Positions 23,301 through 36,800 of a stretch of 64,000 nt of DNA are shown here, in pieces. The notes beneath the pieces are model-generated. The model saw nothing but the letters and a program-made list of their open reading frames with translations, ran no database searches and had not been told where the DNA came from. The stretch spans positions 434,001 through 498,000 of the forward strand of contig CAKJVC010000107.1 of NCBI GenBank assembly GCA_918026815.1, read 5' to 3'. How positions within the stretch are numbered: the stretch's first letter is position 1; every line of letters begins with the position of its first letter. The position numbers and the translations under genes are program-made. The stretch comes from Chalara sp. BL73. Its lineage: Eukaryota > Ascomycota > Leotiomycetes > Helotiales.

Positions 23301-23461
23301 GACGTATAACTACAGTCTCTGAAGTCTAGGGATGAATCTTGACCGTTTCTTGTAGACCCATTTCCAAAAACCTCGAGAGCCTTCCTTTTCCCGGTATTTC
23401 TAGGCCTGGAATTGAGCTCGACCTTAGAAGGCATTTTCTTAGAGCGAAGCAAGCCGTACAT
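20395..23461 (-). CDS. C2H2-type zinc-finger protein, six exons
   Basis: Nuclear-type zinc-finger protein. Exons 23181-23461, 22934-23124, 22721-22883, 21886-22665, 21096-21586 and 20395-21044 join in frame to 851 residues; the introns are 56, 50, 55, 299 and 51 nt. The ATG at 23461 starts MYGLLRSKKMPSKVELNSRP; the second methionine is an alternative start. The N-terminal half is acidic and Ser-rich (SKSQTSSSSESSISRAS, then FGDGSSESKTSSEAIDSDLS). The zinc-finger block contains YLFRCIHNVLAPDLFC, then STCAGPGWNTIQHLKDHMKS, LQCSRCQKTFKSKEKFDDHE and IRCPICNKEFEQKSFRQTHR. After it comes a helical region and a Gln/Ser-rich tail ending SHWQG. This GW-containing arrangement is common in Pezizomycotina C2H2 proteins. 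The target is unknown. The 299-nt intron is the least secure join. Confidence 0.85.
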
Positions 23462-25286
23462 TGTAAGACGCCTTTCTCAGACTGCATAAGCTGTTGCCTT
23501 CTGAATTACAGAAGTGACTCGGTCAGTCAGGTACTGGAGGCTTGATTGTAGTCGTCTGCTCAAAGTACGTGTTATCCACAGCTTGGGCGAAAGATTCTAA
23601 CTGTCCATCACTTAGAGGCTTTTTAACGTAGACACAAGGCTGAGGAAGGGACCCAACGAATCAGGGCGAAAAGATCAACCAAAGTGGTACACGAAGAGAG
23701 CAATGATGAAAAATTGTATTTTAAGTGTTACAGGAGAGGTAAGCTTCAAATGTGAATGGTGGATGCATAGCCCGGCAGCAAGTTTGTTACATCACAAGTG
23801 CCATCTTAAACTTGTGTTCTAAAATACAAGGCTGCTTCTCACGGGAACGAGTGCCCACGAAGATGCGTGGCGATAATGCATGTCGGACGTAGCAATTCAT
23901 ATGTCCAGTAAGATTCAATCAATTGTGGTGGCTTTCTGTCAGGAACAGCCTGATCGCCAATCTGCTCTCTCGCCCGGAAATGAAGAGCTGGGCATCAATA
24001 CGATAGTATGACTCTCAAATACTGGACATCCAAGACAATGAGCATTCTGATACAGTACTGGTGTGGGAGAAGATACGAATTTATGAGGAGGTGCGCGTCC
24101 AAGTTTTAGATGTATTCCCACAACATGGTGAAAACACAAAGGCTGGCTGTGCCATGTTGTTGCATATAAGCCGCACGGGCCATAGAGATCTTGACAAGGG
24201 ATACACGACAAAGATGATTGGTCATAATCTCAGCGCTAGCTCACGAACTCTCGTGAGACCACAGTGCGTTTCTTGGAACAACAGAACGTTGTGGCTTATA
24301 AAATGGCGCATCCAGCATAGTGTAGATAATTTGCTCTTGACTATTCTATTTTTCGTATGACTTTTTTAATCATTAGTCTTAGCCTCTCGATGTAGATACA
24401 CACCCTTGTGCAAGTTCCAAATCACGTTCGCCTAATCAAAGTGTTTTCACCTCTATTTTTGGATGTCCACGCAGTAGTTCTTGCTCGGTGGGCGCTTGCC
24501 ATCGAATGCCAAATTTGTCCTTCAGTTCTTGGAGCATCAGGAACGAGAATAAGACAAACAAATCCACATATTACTTTAATTTCGGACAGATGTATCATCT
24601 GGTGTGGTCACATTCCAATCAAATAGTACATGCTTCCTAGCAATCAAGCACCAGAACACATCTACCATTTTATTCTGTGTCACAACATCCCTTAAGGGAC
24701 TGCCGAAGCGCGTGCAATAATGCAGATAGGCATCACGATAAGCGTGGGGCTTGGCTTCTAGTACAAATTATGTTCCACGGTCAGGGTTCTAGGTTGATCG
24801 GTGTGCAATATTTGCACATACAAAAAGCTCTATGTCCAGATTTCACTCGTAGCACAGCCTTAGCCCTGTTCATTGGAGCAAGGGAATGATCCTTTGTTAG
24901 CTGAGGTCTTGTCATTATACGCCCAGCGTGGCTTTGCCGCAACAGAAGTAGTAATAGTGATAGGCTCGATGCAATTTGAGCCTACAAGTCATGGTGAGAG
25001 CATACAGAAATAAAAGAATACCCTTGCACTAGGTGAGACATGTTATTTTGTGTCACAGAGGAATAACGAAACGCAAAATTCAGAGAGATCGAAGATAAAA
25101 AGTCTTATGGCAGAACTGCTGCTGTGATATTCCATAAGCACTACCCTCAGCATGTGCTTTGTGGCGTGGTTTCCACAGCTAGTGTCTGCAACCACAGCAA
25201 TTACCTTATAAACGCTAGGAAGTTTTTCATCTGTAACATCATCGATTGTTCTGGCATCGAGTGGTGATCTCATCAATGATGGTTCA
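23462..25286. other. Intergenic region
   Basis: About 1.8 kb with no supportable gene. Short open frames occur on both strands near 23939-24360, but without motifs or splice signals. It includes the zinc-finger gene promoter at its left end and the RFC3 3' flank at its right end. Confidence 0.45.
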
Positions 25287-26562
25287 TTATCCCACCGTTC
25301 CTCCAGCAAGCTCAACACCATTCCTGATAACACCGACGACAGCCCCCGTTTGTACTACCTCGCCTCCTCCACCACTCAACCTATATTCAACTTCCGCCAA
25401 TCCATCCAGCCATGTAATCATAACTTCCGGGGGCACATTCCTCTGTGTTAACTCTTCTCCCAGTGCCGTTATGATATCTGCTAATGCAAGACCTTGTGTA
25501 GCTTTAATCGAATTTATCAAAGTAAGACAGGATGTGACGTCGGGAGTCTTGAGAATTGTGTCGAGGATCTTGTTGATGTCTCTTGGGTGGGGCGACGCTA
25601 TGCATTCGTAAATTGTGGTTTCGGTAATCATATCACGTACAACATCCTTTTCTGCTATTCTTGGTGTACCTTTAATATGGAGAGGGGTACCTAGACAATC
25701 AGCATGATCAATGAGTGTTGGCATTGATACTTACTACTTGCATGACAGGCTTGTAACACGTTTAGTGCTCTTCTCATATCTCCCTTGCTTAATTTGACGA
25801 GAGCATTTGTAGCTTCCGGAGTAACCTGCACATTCTCATCCACAATGACCTTGTCAACCAGCACACGAATATCTTGTTCTTTCAAAGGGCTAAACCGAAA
25901 CCTCGTGCATCGACTCAGAAGCGCAGGACTCAGTTTGTGCGTATAATTGGCAATGATACAGAATCTAGTGTTTGCAGTGTACTTTTCCATAATTCTCCTC
26001 AACGCCATCTGTGCAGTGGAAGTCATAGCATCTGCTTCATCCAGTATAATGAGCTTATAAGTCGCAATCGAAGTAGTTGTAGCAGTTGAATGCATAGTAA
26101 AAATTTGCTTCGTGCTGGCAAATGTCTTGATTTGTTCTCGCACGACATCAATTCCACGATCATCAGATGCGTTCAGTTCGAGCACCATCTGACGCATATT
26201 TTTGGCACCATATATGCGGCGTGCAAGAGCAAGGATCGTTGACGTTTTTCCCGTGCCTGGAGGTCCGTAGAGTAGAAGATGTGGTAGTCTCTAGCCATTG
26301 TGTTAGCCTAGTCTCGGCTTAGGCTTAGATTGCATACATTTGTTTCTACGAACTTGTTGATTGTTGCGAGGATATCTTGATGACCCGATACATCCTCAAG
26401 AGAATCAGGTCGATATTTCTCTACCCACGGCAGACTGTCTTCTGCCTCCACCGGCAGATTGGCTGCGCTTCTCTTTCCTTTCGAAGTATTGTTTGAATTG
26501 AACATTACACCGTTGTCATGCAATGGCGCGTCCACATCCATGTCGTCCTCGTAATCAGACAT
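25287..26562 (-). CDS. RFC3: Replication factor C subunit 3
   Basis: Small subunit of the RFC clamp loader, an AAA+ ATPase that loads PCNA at primer-template junctions. Exons 26338-26562, 25735-26290 and 25287-25690 with introns of 47 and 44 nt (phases 0 and 1) give 394 residues. Motifs in order: an acidic N-terminal extension; LPWVEKYRPDSLEDVSGHQD; Walker A GPPGTGKT at residues 84-91; LELNASDDRGIDVVREQIKT; Walker B LIILDEADAM; sensor 1 RFCIIANYTHKLSPALLSRC with the SRC motif; GDMRRALNVLQACHA (sensor 2 region); and the C-terminal collar LAEVEYRLSGGGGEVVQTGA. Length and the IYECIASPHP segment match fungal Rfc3 (human RFC5) rather than Rfc2, Rfc4 or Rfc5. Its start faces the region at 26.6-27.3 kb. 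Confidence 0.96.
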
Positions 26563-27350
26563 TTTGAAAATGTAGAGAGTTACAGGAGTGGTATCTTTTT
26601 GTGTTTGGGAGCGATAATTTCAAATTTTGGAAATGCAGAAATACTATTTTTTGCAGAGGTGGAAGATGTACCAGAACCCATTCCAACGCGTCAGGTCAAG
26701 AGTTTCGCGTTGAGTGTTTCTTGGCAGCACGTGAAGCTTGGCGTGGTTGACATCACCATTAATGCCTCATCTCAGGCTTAGACTTATGGAGATTTCAGCC
26801 CACGGTCTACCATCCATTAGATTAATATATTTCTATAAGGTGTGATGGACTGAAGGGAAGGACTGCTTCTTTCTGTTACAGCTGAGCTATTAATGAATGC
26901 ATCTAGTCTTCTGAATACCTTGGTCTTGATTAAGTCTTTGTATTTGAGAGCCGTTCCTCCACGTCAAGTCAAGAGAAAACATACTCTCTTTGACGGAATA
27001 TATAACAGCTCTTGCTAACGGATGCAGAATACAAGCACTTTTCTAGTGCCCGATTATCTCAGTATATATCACGTTTCATGAGCCACACATGCTGAGGTGT
27101 TCAAAGATGGTGGAAATATCACCGTTCTTCCAATCAGAGCAAAACTACCCTCGAGGAGTGTCCTTCCGTCCCTTCTCAACTCACTCGCCATCCTTCCCCT
27201 CGACAGATTAGCTTGATATCTCCAATCCCTCCAGTGAGAGATAGAAAAGATTTCCAGAGTCCTGCAGCAGAAGCAAAATAAAACGCAATTCATATTCGTT
27301 TTGGGGAAGATCAAGGATAGAAGCGCTCTCATAAGCCATAGCCAGTGTTA
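26563..27350. other. Intergenic region upstream of RFC3
   Basis: No gene seen. It includes the RFC3 promoter; no MluI-type cell-cycle box was noticed. Short frames here are uninterpretable. Confidence 0.45.
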
Positions 27351-28010
27351 TCATGCTCGCCAGCTCGAAGTAAACCTGCAACTTAAAAGCCTCAGGCCAG
27401 TTTGCTTAGAGCCTGTGATGGCGAACTTAGTAATATAGCAGGTAATGGATGTGTCATCGGTCTCGGTGGCGACTGTGCCAGTGAGAATGTAGTTGAAGTT
27501 AGCCGGGGGTTAGGTTTAAAGATCAACTGTTAGAAGGCATTGAACTTTCGAAAGAGATAATATGCCTTACCGAATACACCAAGCAGGACCTTTGGTTTTG
27601 GCTTATGTGGTGATGTTGTTCCAAACAACATGTCCAAGAGTCCATTCAACATCGTACAAACCTACAATGAGAGCGGCGTTTCAAAGCCCATTGAACATCT
27701 GGGGGCGGATTGGTAATACTTCAAAGGTCTGACGTACCTCATTCTTTGGCTCAATGGAGCTGATCCGTCATCGTTAAGCAGGCTGGTAAAGGTCTCGGCT
27801 CTCTTGCTGCTATTCCATGATTTATCAGTGGTAGGCGCAATGACGGTAGGCTCGAACTATCTGAAGTCAGCAAGGTGAAGACAAGTGTATTCTCGTGGAG
27901 GTTGAGGAGGTGGCCATGCGTATGCGAGTGATCTCAGCTTTGGTGTTAAAGATTGTAGTATATATCTTGATGTCTACATACAGAAACCTAACTGATGCAA
28001 GGAAACGCAT
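27351..28010 (-). CDS. Possible small spliced gene, unrecognised
   Basis: Low-confidence model. Three minus-strand segments join in frame by GT-AG signals: 27734-27856 (41 codons, starting FEPTVIAPTTDKSWNSS), 27571-27661 (30 codons, VCTMLNGLLDMLFGTTSPHK and KPKPKVLLGVF) and 27351-27472 (ATETDDTSITCYITKFAITG, ending at TGA). Donors are GTCAGA and GTAAGG; acceptors are TAG and CAG. A possible first exon, MRFLAS at 27993-28010 with a weak GTTAGG donor, would provide an ATG; this join is the weakest. Total is about 117 residues, perhaps secreted. No homologue is recognised, and each open stretch is short enough to be chance. It could equally be a decayed gene. Confidence 0.25.
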
Positions 28011-30899
28011 TTTAATGAACTTGTAAAGAAGGCAAGATGTGATGGTTTGAATAGGATTTGAAGATTAGGGTTCAGCTGAGAGAGCTTGCATCAAATGGTT
28101 GATTAAGTTCTGAGAGCTTTTCTTGGTTGATGTTTACAGAGGGAATCTTCCAAGTACTTGCGTTCTTTTATCTAGGGCATTGAGGCACCATACGGTAAGC
28201 CGACTCCATATTTTCAACCGCGAAAATCACGATTTACCCAATGCTGATCACTTTTCATTTTTGCTTGTTTTGTTCACTGTAACGGTTTTCCACTGGAAAG
28301 GCGGAGGTTTATACTGTTAAATGGAGTTACTGCCAAGTGGATTAAATTTGAACAAGCGTATTTAAGGACTTGATCCATATGGGTGTGTTACTACCTTGTA
28401 ATTATCGGCGCGGAGAGTTAACTTTTTCACGATTTATATTGGATTCATTCCTCCGCATTTCTCAGCACAAAAAAGATTTCACGAAAGTATCTAATGCAGA
28501 TTTTGTAAGACATATACAAAATTTCCTAGTTGCATTGTGAAAGTTCTGTGTTAGTAACCTCTCAGTTTCAAAAATGGACCTTGGAATCTTGTTCACTGCT
28601 ATCTGACAACACTAACTTCAAGAGATGTGGGATTGCAGTAAGTTCCTTATTCCACTAGAGCTTTCGTTATAAAAAAAAATAAGGAATACATGCAAATCTC
28701 GCCAATAACTTAATATCATTAATCTTGTAGCATTTCCGATCATCATGTAATTTGATGAGGGTCAGTCTACTAGTTTCCTTGCCATTTCTTACGAACTTCA
28801 TAAGAGCCCTATACTTTATACAAGATCGTTCTAGACGAAACCTCTCAATCTAACAAACCTACTTTATTCCACCAACATAAAGAAGAAGCTTTAACCAAGG
28901 AGAAAACGTTGTGAAACGGTATCCCATCCTTTCAGGTGTTCAAAGCTTTGCTTATTTGATTGTTGGGGCTGCATAATTCTCTGTATCAACAGCAACTCAC
29001 TTTGCATATCTCATCTCATGCCAGATATGTGATCATATGGAGTTTTAAGTTTGCTACAAAGCCACTGTGGCTGTTCACCCTTCCCCAGTTTTTGTTACAA
29101 CTACATTTCTTGGCACTAAAATAGAACATCCAACATAGTTACAAGGCATAATAAACATTTGAAAGTCTGATTTAGCTGTTCTCTAATAATAACTCTACAA
29201 TAAGCTGATGTGATGCCTCCATGACAGGGACGGAAGTGGGGCGACTCCGTATAAGAGGATCACTCAATGTACTCTGTGAGGTAGTATATAACCTAACGGT
29301 CATGAAATCTTACTGCAACAAGAAATTATCACGCCATTGATATCTTCTCAAGTAGTGCCACACCCCGACCTATGTCAATACTTTACTATAACTATTATCA
29401 GCCGTAGGATTCATATTTATACTCACAAAAGGTTGGTTCTATGCTTTCTCCATTACTTGATTGACATTATGCGAGTTACGTTTACAGGTTCGAGATAGAG
29501 TCTAGCCAGAAAGCAGGTGGCCGAAGACAACCTAAATAAAAAAAAAAATTCTAGACGGGTGTCTAGTGTCCATCCAGGCTCCAGGCTCCAGTTCTAGCTA
29601 TTTTTCCAACCAGGGTGCCATGAGCATAAGCCTCTCCCATGGTCCTGGGATGAATATTTGCCGTGTCCAGGGTCCTGAGTCCAGAGTCCAGGAATATTGT
29701 TATAAGGTTGACGTGCGAGGCACAGCAATCAGATTACCAGCAGTCTTCCTCCCAGGCTCGTACACTGAGGGTCGACCACCTACAGTCATCGACTCTCCGT
29801 AGCCTCTCCGGGGTGAGGAGCAAGGGACTCCATAATTTAGTGTTCTTAGCAGACTTCTACATTGAAGTGGCTTTATGTTAGCCCTGTCGGATCTTGCTCC
29901 TCGATTTGTAGTACTTCCAACGACCTCAGATATGCCAGAATTTCGCTAAGATCTTTGACCCTCCCTTCACCCCACCAGCTTCTAGCACCTTCGATATGGG
30001 CGAGCTCAGTTTGTTGTTAATAGCTATTAAAGTTAATGAAGGGTGAAAGGGTCTAGTGACACTCATCTTGTTAAACATGAAGACAAACTCGCAAGTTTTG
30101 TCTCCCATGCAAATTTTTCTGGCTTAAGTTAATATTTGTACAGAGGAGAAAAATTAAACATTTCGTGGATCCTGATTGGCGGATCACTAACTCAGGGACG
30201 GCACTTTTGGCAGGGTAATAGCCTCGATCATATCTAGCAAGAGAAAAAGCATGCATATTCGCAGGGAAGAAGGTGCGAAATGCTTATATATGTTATAGTT
30301 TGCTTGGTATTAACTGATGATGGTCCACAATGATCTATATAATAGCTTTGCTCTTAAGAATAAGAAATTGGATTGCCGATGCCACTCCAAGCAGACTTAT
30401 TAAACCTTCAATAACTCGATCAGTCACGCCAATGCTGCCTATGGGCTTAGTCGCAAGGGAAGTTATTCTTACCTTCTTGAGATTGCCCGCCAATTGCAAG
30501 GGCAATTTCTAACAACCTATGACCTGCATGGGTCTTTTTATGATTTCAACTAAATTGGGGTACGAATATCAAACGCCGTGCGGAGACACAATACCTTGAA
30601 GAATTGAGTATTACAGCATGAGCGTCACTTGTACTAGATTTACATTACCTTACGGATGCATATGCTAGGTATAATGTGGACATACTCGATCGCCTGCCAT
30701 GCACTGCACATGGCACCATGGGTAAGATTTTGTGATATATAACATTCATCTTTTTATTATTTGTTAGTTACACCTAGAAAACATGGGGTATCGTGCATTA
30801 TAATACTTGTACAAGTAAAACCACCCTGACATCCCTATATAAAACCTGGTCATTCCCTGTCGTCATAATGTACATGCCTCCTTTCAAGTCCCATGAATC
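28011..30899. other. Gene-free region downstream of SNT1
   Basis: About 2.9 kb without a supportable gene. It contains poly-A runs near 28675 and 29537 and a cluster of CCAGG-type short repeats at 29574-29691. No transposon protein fragment was recognised. Confidence 0.45.
29574..29691. repeat. Short CCAGGCT / GTCCAG direct-repeat cluster
   Basis: CCAGGCT is repeated in tandem at 29574-29587 with a partial third copy to 29591. About 75 bp later GTCCAG occurs at 29665, 29679 and 29686, the last two in 7-nt register. The tract is more GC-rich than its surroundings. Function unknown; possibly a degenerate minisatellite. Confidence 0.45.
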
Positions 30900-33800
30900 C
30901 TATCTACGCCGTGCTATATCATCCCGGCGTGCCAACTCATCACGTCGTGCCATCTCATCCAGTCTCTGACGATAGTTTTCATCTATTCTCATGCGTCTGT
31001 CTTGTTCCGAAAGACTCTCAATTCCACCTTGACTGTACTGTTGTGGATGCATCGGCATCGGAGTGCCATGATTTTGTGGTGCTTGGGAGTAACCTTGTTG
31101 AACAACTGGGGCTGATGGGCCAGTTGCCGTGTAACGGCCATCACGACCGTCAATGCTGTTATGCCTAGATCTATGAAGTGGGTGCTGAGACGAGTATTGA
31201 GGAGGCGGAGACGCAGTATGAGTAGAAGCCTGACCAAATGCTGTCTGTCGGTGAGTGGATGCTTGATGTTGAGGTTGGGGTTGAGCTTGATAGGTGTGGC
31301 CCGCCTGAGGGGAGCCTGCTGCACCCGGCTGTGAACCTAGATGGTATTGCTGTCGAGCATAAAAGTCACGGTCTGACGATGGCGCGTGATCAAGGGGAGA
31401 TGCGACTTGATGTCGGCTAGCTACTGACTGCTGTGGAGGAGGACTTGCGGAGTAGGGCGAATCTTTAAGTCTCATAGAATTTGGAGGTTGAGCAGAAGTG
31501 CGGTTGTATCCGCCTGGAAATGTATGCATTTCGCTTTGAGACGACTCACGCTGAAGCAACGGCTGCGAAGTACTTGGCTGACGCAATGGTTGAGAGTACA
31601 AAGGCGGCTGCGATTGCTGTGCCTGAGTAGAACTAGGAGGAGGACCATAGTTTCTTGATTCGTAACTATTCGGTGTGTAACTGCGAGGCTGATGAATAGA
31701 GGATGTTTGCTGATGCATAGCCTGGGGAGGCGTCTGGGCATAAGTATGATAGGATTGAGTAGGATGTTGCTGCGCAGCGACGTGAGGCAGTTGGTGCACT
31801 TGAGCTGTTTGAGATGGCGCTTGTTGTGGATGGGTTGTGTATCGGGAACCAAGCACACTATGCTGTGTTGAAGGGTTCTGTGATGGCTGCATAGAATTGC
31901 TTGACATATCACTAACACGCTGAGTAGGGGCCGATCGGGCAGGTTCGGGAGGAGAATCATCGTCGTTATTCAGCAACGACATAATATTAGATTTCTTGGT
32001 CACTGCTGGCGAAGGACGAGGCGCAGCAGCCGGTGTCACAGTAGCTGGTGGTGGCGGGTGATATTGCTCTTGACTAACTGGCGGAGCGCTCATGGGGGCT
32101 CGAAGCGGAGCTGGAGATTGAGTAGAGCTGGTCTCTGAATGGAGGGTACTATTGTCGCTAAGCAAATTTCGGAAAGGCGGATGACTACGAGAACTGTAAG
32201 GTTGTTGCGGAGGTATTGTGTGTCGAGCATCAGATGGAGCAGGCAAGGTTGCAGCCTCAACTCGACCACGAGAATGAGGGGCAGCGTGACCAGAATATGG
32301 CTCATGCTGGTACAACGGGGTTGTCAGCTCCACTTCTTGCTTGAGGGTGTATCTGTCTTGTCGCATAGCTTGTTGCGTTTTCCGTTGCTCCTGCTCCTGC
32401 TTTTCTCGCTGCTGTTCTCGTTGCACAGCCTCGTATTGGGCCTGTGCAAGAGCTGCTTGCTTTATTTGGCTATTAAGACGCTCACGCTCGTTTTGTTCCT
32501 GGATCCTAAGGGCCTCTTGTCTCTCAGCCTGCGCTTCTTGTGCTACTTGTAAGGAACGTGCAGTGACAGGATCAGGGATTGGAGAGCTGGTTTGACTATG
32601 CAAGTTACTAGCTTGTAGAGTTGGACGCTGAGGGTCAGTAGAGAAAAAGCCTCGAGGTGGTCCACGAGACATTCTAGGCTGTAGATGCTGAGATGGGTGG
32701 GATTGATGCTGTGCCTGCATTGGAGCAGTTTGCGGAGCATTCTGCACGGGCTGTTCTCGAGAAATATGCGGGCCTACCAACGAGGTTGGCATACTTGGTT
32801 GAGATGGCGTTCGTGAAAGAGGACCAGCTTGGGCTAGGGGAGCGTAGCGGGAAGCGATATTTGTTTGGATAGGCGATGCTTGATGCAATATTGAGCCTTG
32901 AGCACTAGCAGGCAAGTCTTCTAATCCTTCTATAACAGAGCCTGATCGAGGCGTCGAACGTGGTTGCTTTGGAATAACCGTGGCTGAGGCGGGTTTTGGA
33001 CCAGTGGACTCTTTTCGGGCCCTTTTAGCATCTGCATCCTCTGCGATTGTCTTCCATTCGGTATTTTGACCCTGTTCTGCCCGGCGTATATAGTAGTTCT
33101 TAACCTGTTCCGATATGTTAGCTATTTGGCCTTTTGTTCCTTGACATATATCGAGCCAGTCATCAAAAAAAGTTTATATACCATAATATGTGTTTTTGAT
33201 GTCATATGCTTGGCGATCGCATGCCAATCAGTACCATAATATCGTAAAAGCTCCGGAAATTCTGTCGCTTCGGGAACACTCCAATAGCTTGACGTCGGTT
33301 GAGTATGCTGCCGGTCCTGTTGATCCAAGCCCACTGGAGGAGTTGAGCCAAGACGCTCTGAATTTGGTGACATATGGGGCATTGTTTCAAAATTGGCTGG
33401 CGTAGACTTGATGGAAGTGGGGTATTGCAAACTAGGGTAATTGCTTCCGGTGCTCGGAATAGAGCCGTCGTATGTAGCCGGGAAACGATTTGTACCAGCT
33501 GAGCTACTACGACCAGAGATAGGTTGAGCAGGAGGTGAGCCAGCTGGCGGCGCGGCCGGTGTTGGAGCAGCAGCAAGAAGCTGGCTACTTTTAGATTGTT
33601 TGGAAGCCTTGCTGCCTGTAGTTTTGGGTTTTCTCTTGGTAGGAGGCGCATCGGTGGAATTTTCTGATTTCGGTGTAGCGGCTGTCTTTCGGCCTGGTGT
33701 TGGGGCCGGGCTTGCTCCAGCATCTGAAGGACTCTCAAACGGCCAGGTAGGCGCAGCGGCCCGTTTTGGGCGTCGCTTATTATCACTATTTTCAAAATCT

Positions 33801-36800
33801 TGGCCGTCCTCATCCTCGCGACTCACAATATCAGTGATCAATGCTCTTGATTTTGGCTTTCCACTACAAAGTATTAGCATTCAGATACAATAGTTTCAAA
33901 AACCGTAGTCTAGCTGGGATGCGGGGAACATCTTTAAGCAACTCTTTGACTTGCAATGCAATGAGCTCCTCAAACATGTCTTCCGACTCCTGCAAATCAT
34001 GAGCAATTAAAGCAAGATACTTACCCTTTAGCAGTCGTAGCTCTGGTCTTCTTCATTCGCTTGGGTTGTCTTTTGAGTTTATCTTTTAGAGATGGAACTG
34101 TGCTATGCTTTATAAGATAGTAGTGCTGAATGCAAGCCTTGTAGTCACGACGTGGAATGGCTTCTGCAATTTTACCCCATTGTTTAGGATATTCGAAATA
34201 CGCCTGTTCAAACAGCTCACTCTCCTCTTCGGTGAAGTTGTCAATGGCCTCCCCGAATTCCAAAATGGCAAGGGACCTCTCAAATGGCACGATTGAGCCA
34301 GTATCATTGTAAGAATGAGCATGCCATTCTGCCTCATCCCAGAACATGTCAGGTATCGTTGCTTCCTTAGCATTTGCGGTCCTCTCTCGTTGATTCTCTT
34401 CAGCTTCTCTGCGGGTACGTTCGATTACTTCTAAGAGCGTCGCATCCGAATTCTCCGTTCTCTTTGTTCGTCGCGAAACCGGCACAGGTGTAGAAGATTT
34501 AGCGGCCGCTGCCACTTCAGCTGCTGCTGCCTCGGTGGCCCTAGCAAACTTGTCTCTGCTTTTTACGCAAGCTAGATCCATCGACCTGTCCGCCCATTCT
34601 CTGTAAGCGGAATATCGTTCTGCCCATGCAGCTCTCTCTTGCGCTTGCTCTTGGTTTTTCTTAGTTCCAGTTTCCACTAGTTCTTCACAGAGAAAGTTTG
34701 GCATGAGATTATCAGGTGGAAAGGCAAGCATACGAATAACTGACGGATCCTTCCAGGGAGGTAAACCAATTGCAAATCCAAGATTACTCGGAACAGTCGG
34801 AGTCTGGATTGTTCTTCGGACCGCCTTCAATTCTCTGATGTTCGTCTGATCCATTTCTCGAATAGCTTCTAACTGCTCTAATTTTCGAAATGCCGTCTGA
34901 TGATCGTCGCTATTATCGGGTAGATCCAAGATTGCTCCATGCATTGAGACCTTGTCGTTAGTGATTGGCATTGGGGCGGCTACGACAGCAGTAGACTTGT
35001 CGACGCCATTGCTCTTCGGTAGTTCTACGAGCATGGGCGGTGGCGTATCATTTATTTCTGGCAATATCGGTAAAGTCTCTGGTGGTGGCAGTGATTTTGA
35101 TTCGGTTACCGTGGAGTCCTCCCTACCAGACAACTGATGATCAGTTAGTTCAGGTGCATTCGAAGAATTATTCAGTGAGGATGTCGATTCAAGTTGTTCC
35201 TTGTTGAGGACTTCCGATTGAGTCTGACTGGCAACTGCTAGTGGTGTAGGTAATTTTGGCCTTTGGGATGGGGACAGCCGGCCACTTGATGCGGTAACTT
35301 GAGTGATAGCTTGTGATGCCTCGTTTATACTCTGAGGGCTGATGTCAGTGGCGGGTTCGGGATCTGATTTAGTTGATATAGGCATAGAGACTCTGCTGGA
35401 AATTTTGGTGCCAGGACTCGTAGTCAGTGTCATGTCAGATTCAGCAGCCACTTTCTCCGAAACCGAAGCGGCAGGACACTCTATGGTCTGCAAAGATTGC
35501 ATGGCGTCGTCGATATTGAGAGAGGTTTCGCTAAACGCCTGCAATCGAAATCGTGCGTTCGGTTGAAGAATATGGCGTGGTCTAAGTAGACTATTTTCAA
35601 CCAAGACATGCTCATACCACTCTTGCGACCACTTCTGCTCATTACTAATTTCTGCTTTCCATGTCTCCAGTTCCTGAGGATCATCTGGAACAGGGCGATT
35701 CGCCAACTTGCCAAGCTGTTCTAAAGAAAGTGGTGTATCTTCACTGGGATCTTGAGGAATGCTGGACATTTGATCTTCAATCTTCTTTATGTCCTCCTCA
35801 AAGAAATCACCCCGGTCAATTGAATCGACCGAATCACCATCAGAGTCATATGGATCTGGTTCCGGTATTTGTCGAATTGGCTTTTCGTGTAAAGGACGCT
35901 TTCGTTTACCAATGATCGCCATGCGTTTAGTGCCAGATACTTCAGGAGTTTGCGTTACAACAGGTGAACGTTCTGCGACTGGCATGTCTACTGAGGGATC
36001 AGGTGACGTCTTTGATTTCACATCGAGATCAAGCGAAGAGGGTAAAAATTCCTTCGAAATACTAGAAGCATGAGCTTTGAGACCCGCCCATTGTTGGGAA
36101 CCTGGGCTTTCTATGCCGAATTTATTGCGCATCATAGCTGGGTTATTTTCCGGCCTTTGAGCTCTAGGAGCAGTTGGAACCTTTCCAAGAGTCGTGCCCC
36201 GGAGGGCCTGGGGAACTTTTGGTTTTGGAGCAACTGGTGGCACAGGCAGAGCAGTTGAAGTTGAACCAAAAGCGGGCACTTGCGGAGGTGGAGTGGAAGA
36301 CGATGGTTGCCCTCGTCTCATAAAAGCCGGATCCGGGGATGGGCCTCGAGTATGGAAATCATCATAATGGCCACTTCTGCCCCTGCCGCGACCTCCTCTA
36401 GCCCAGCCGTAGCCACGAAATGCTGAGTCGGATTGGGATCCAGCAGAGAGTGGTCCGTCTCTTGAGTCTCGTCGTGCTCGATCTATGTCAAGATTTGCTG
36501 CTATATCCCGAGATTCACGAGATCCATAGTTTGGCGACCGACCTCTTCCCTGTGGAGATGACGCTCTGCGACTGCGAAAAGTATCATTACGCTCTCTGCC
36601 CCAATCTCGATCTCGACTTCGATCATCCCGAATAGTAGGACCTCGGTCATCTCTTGAGCCTCTGTAATCCCTATCGCCTTCACGTTCTCTCTCCCGGCTT
36701 TCGTCGCGCCAATTACCTCGTCCTCGTCCTCGACTACCGCGACTGCCTCTATAATCCCCACGGAAACTCAGTGCCTTGGGACCTCGCGGTGGCTCTCGCG

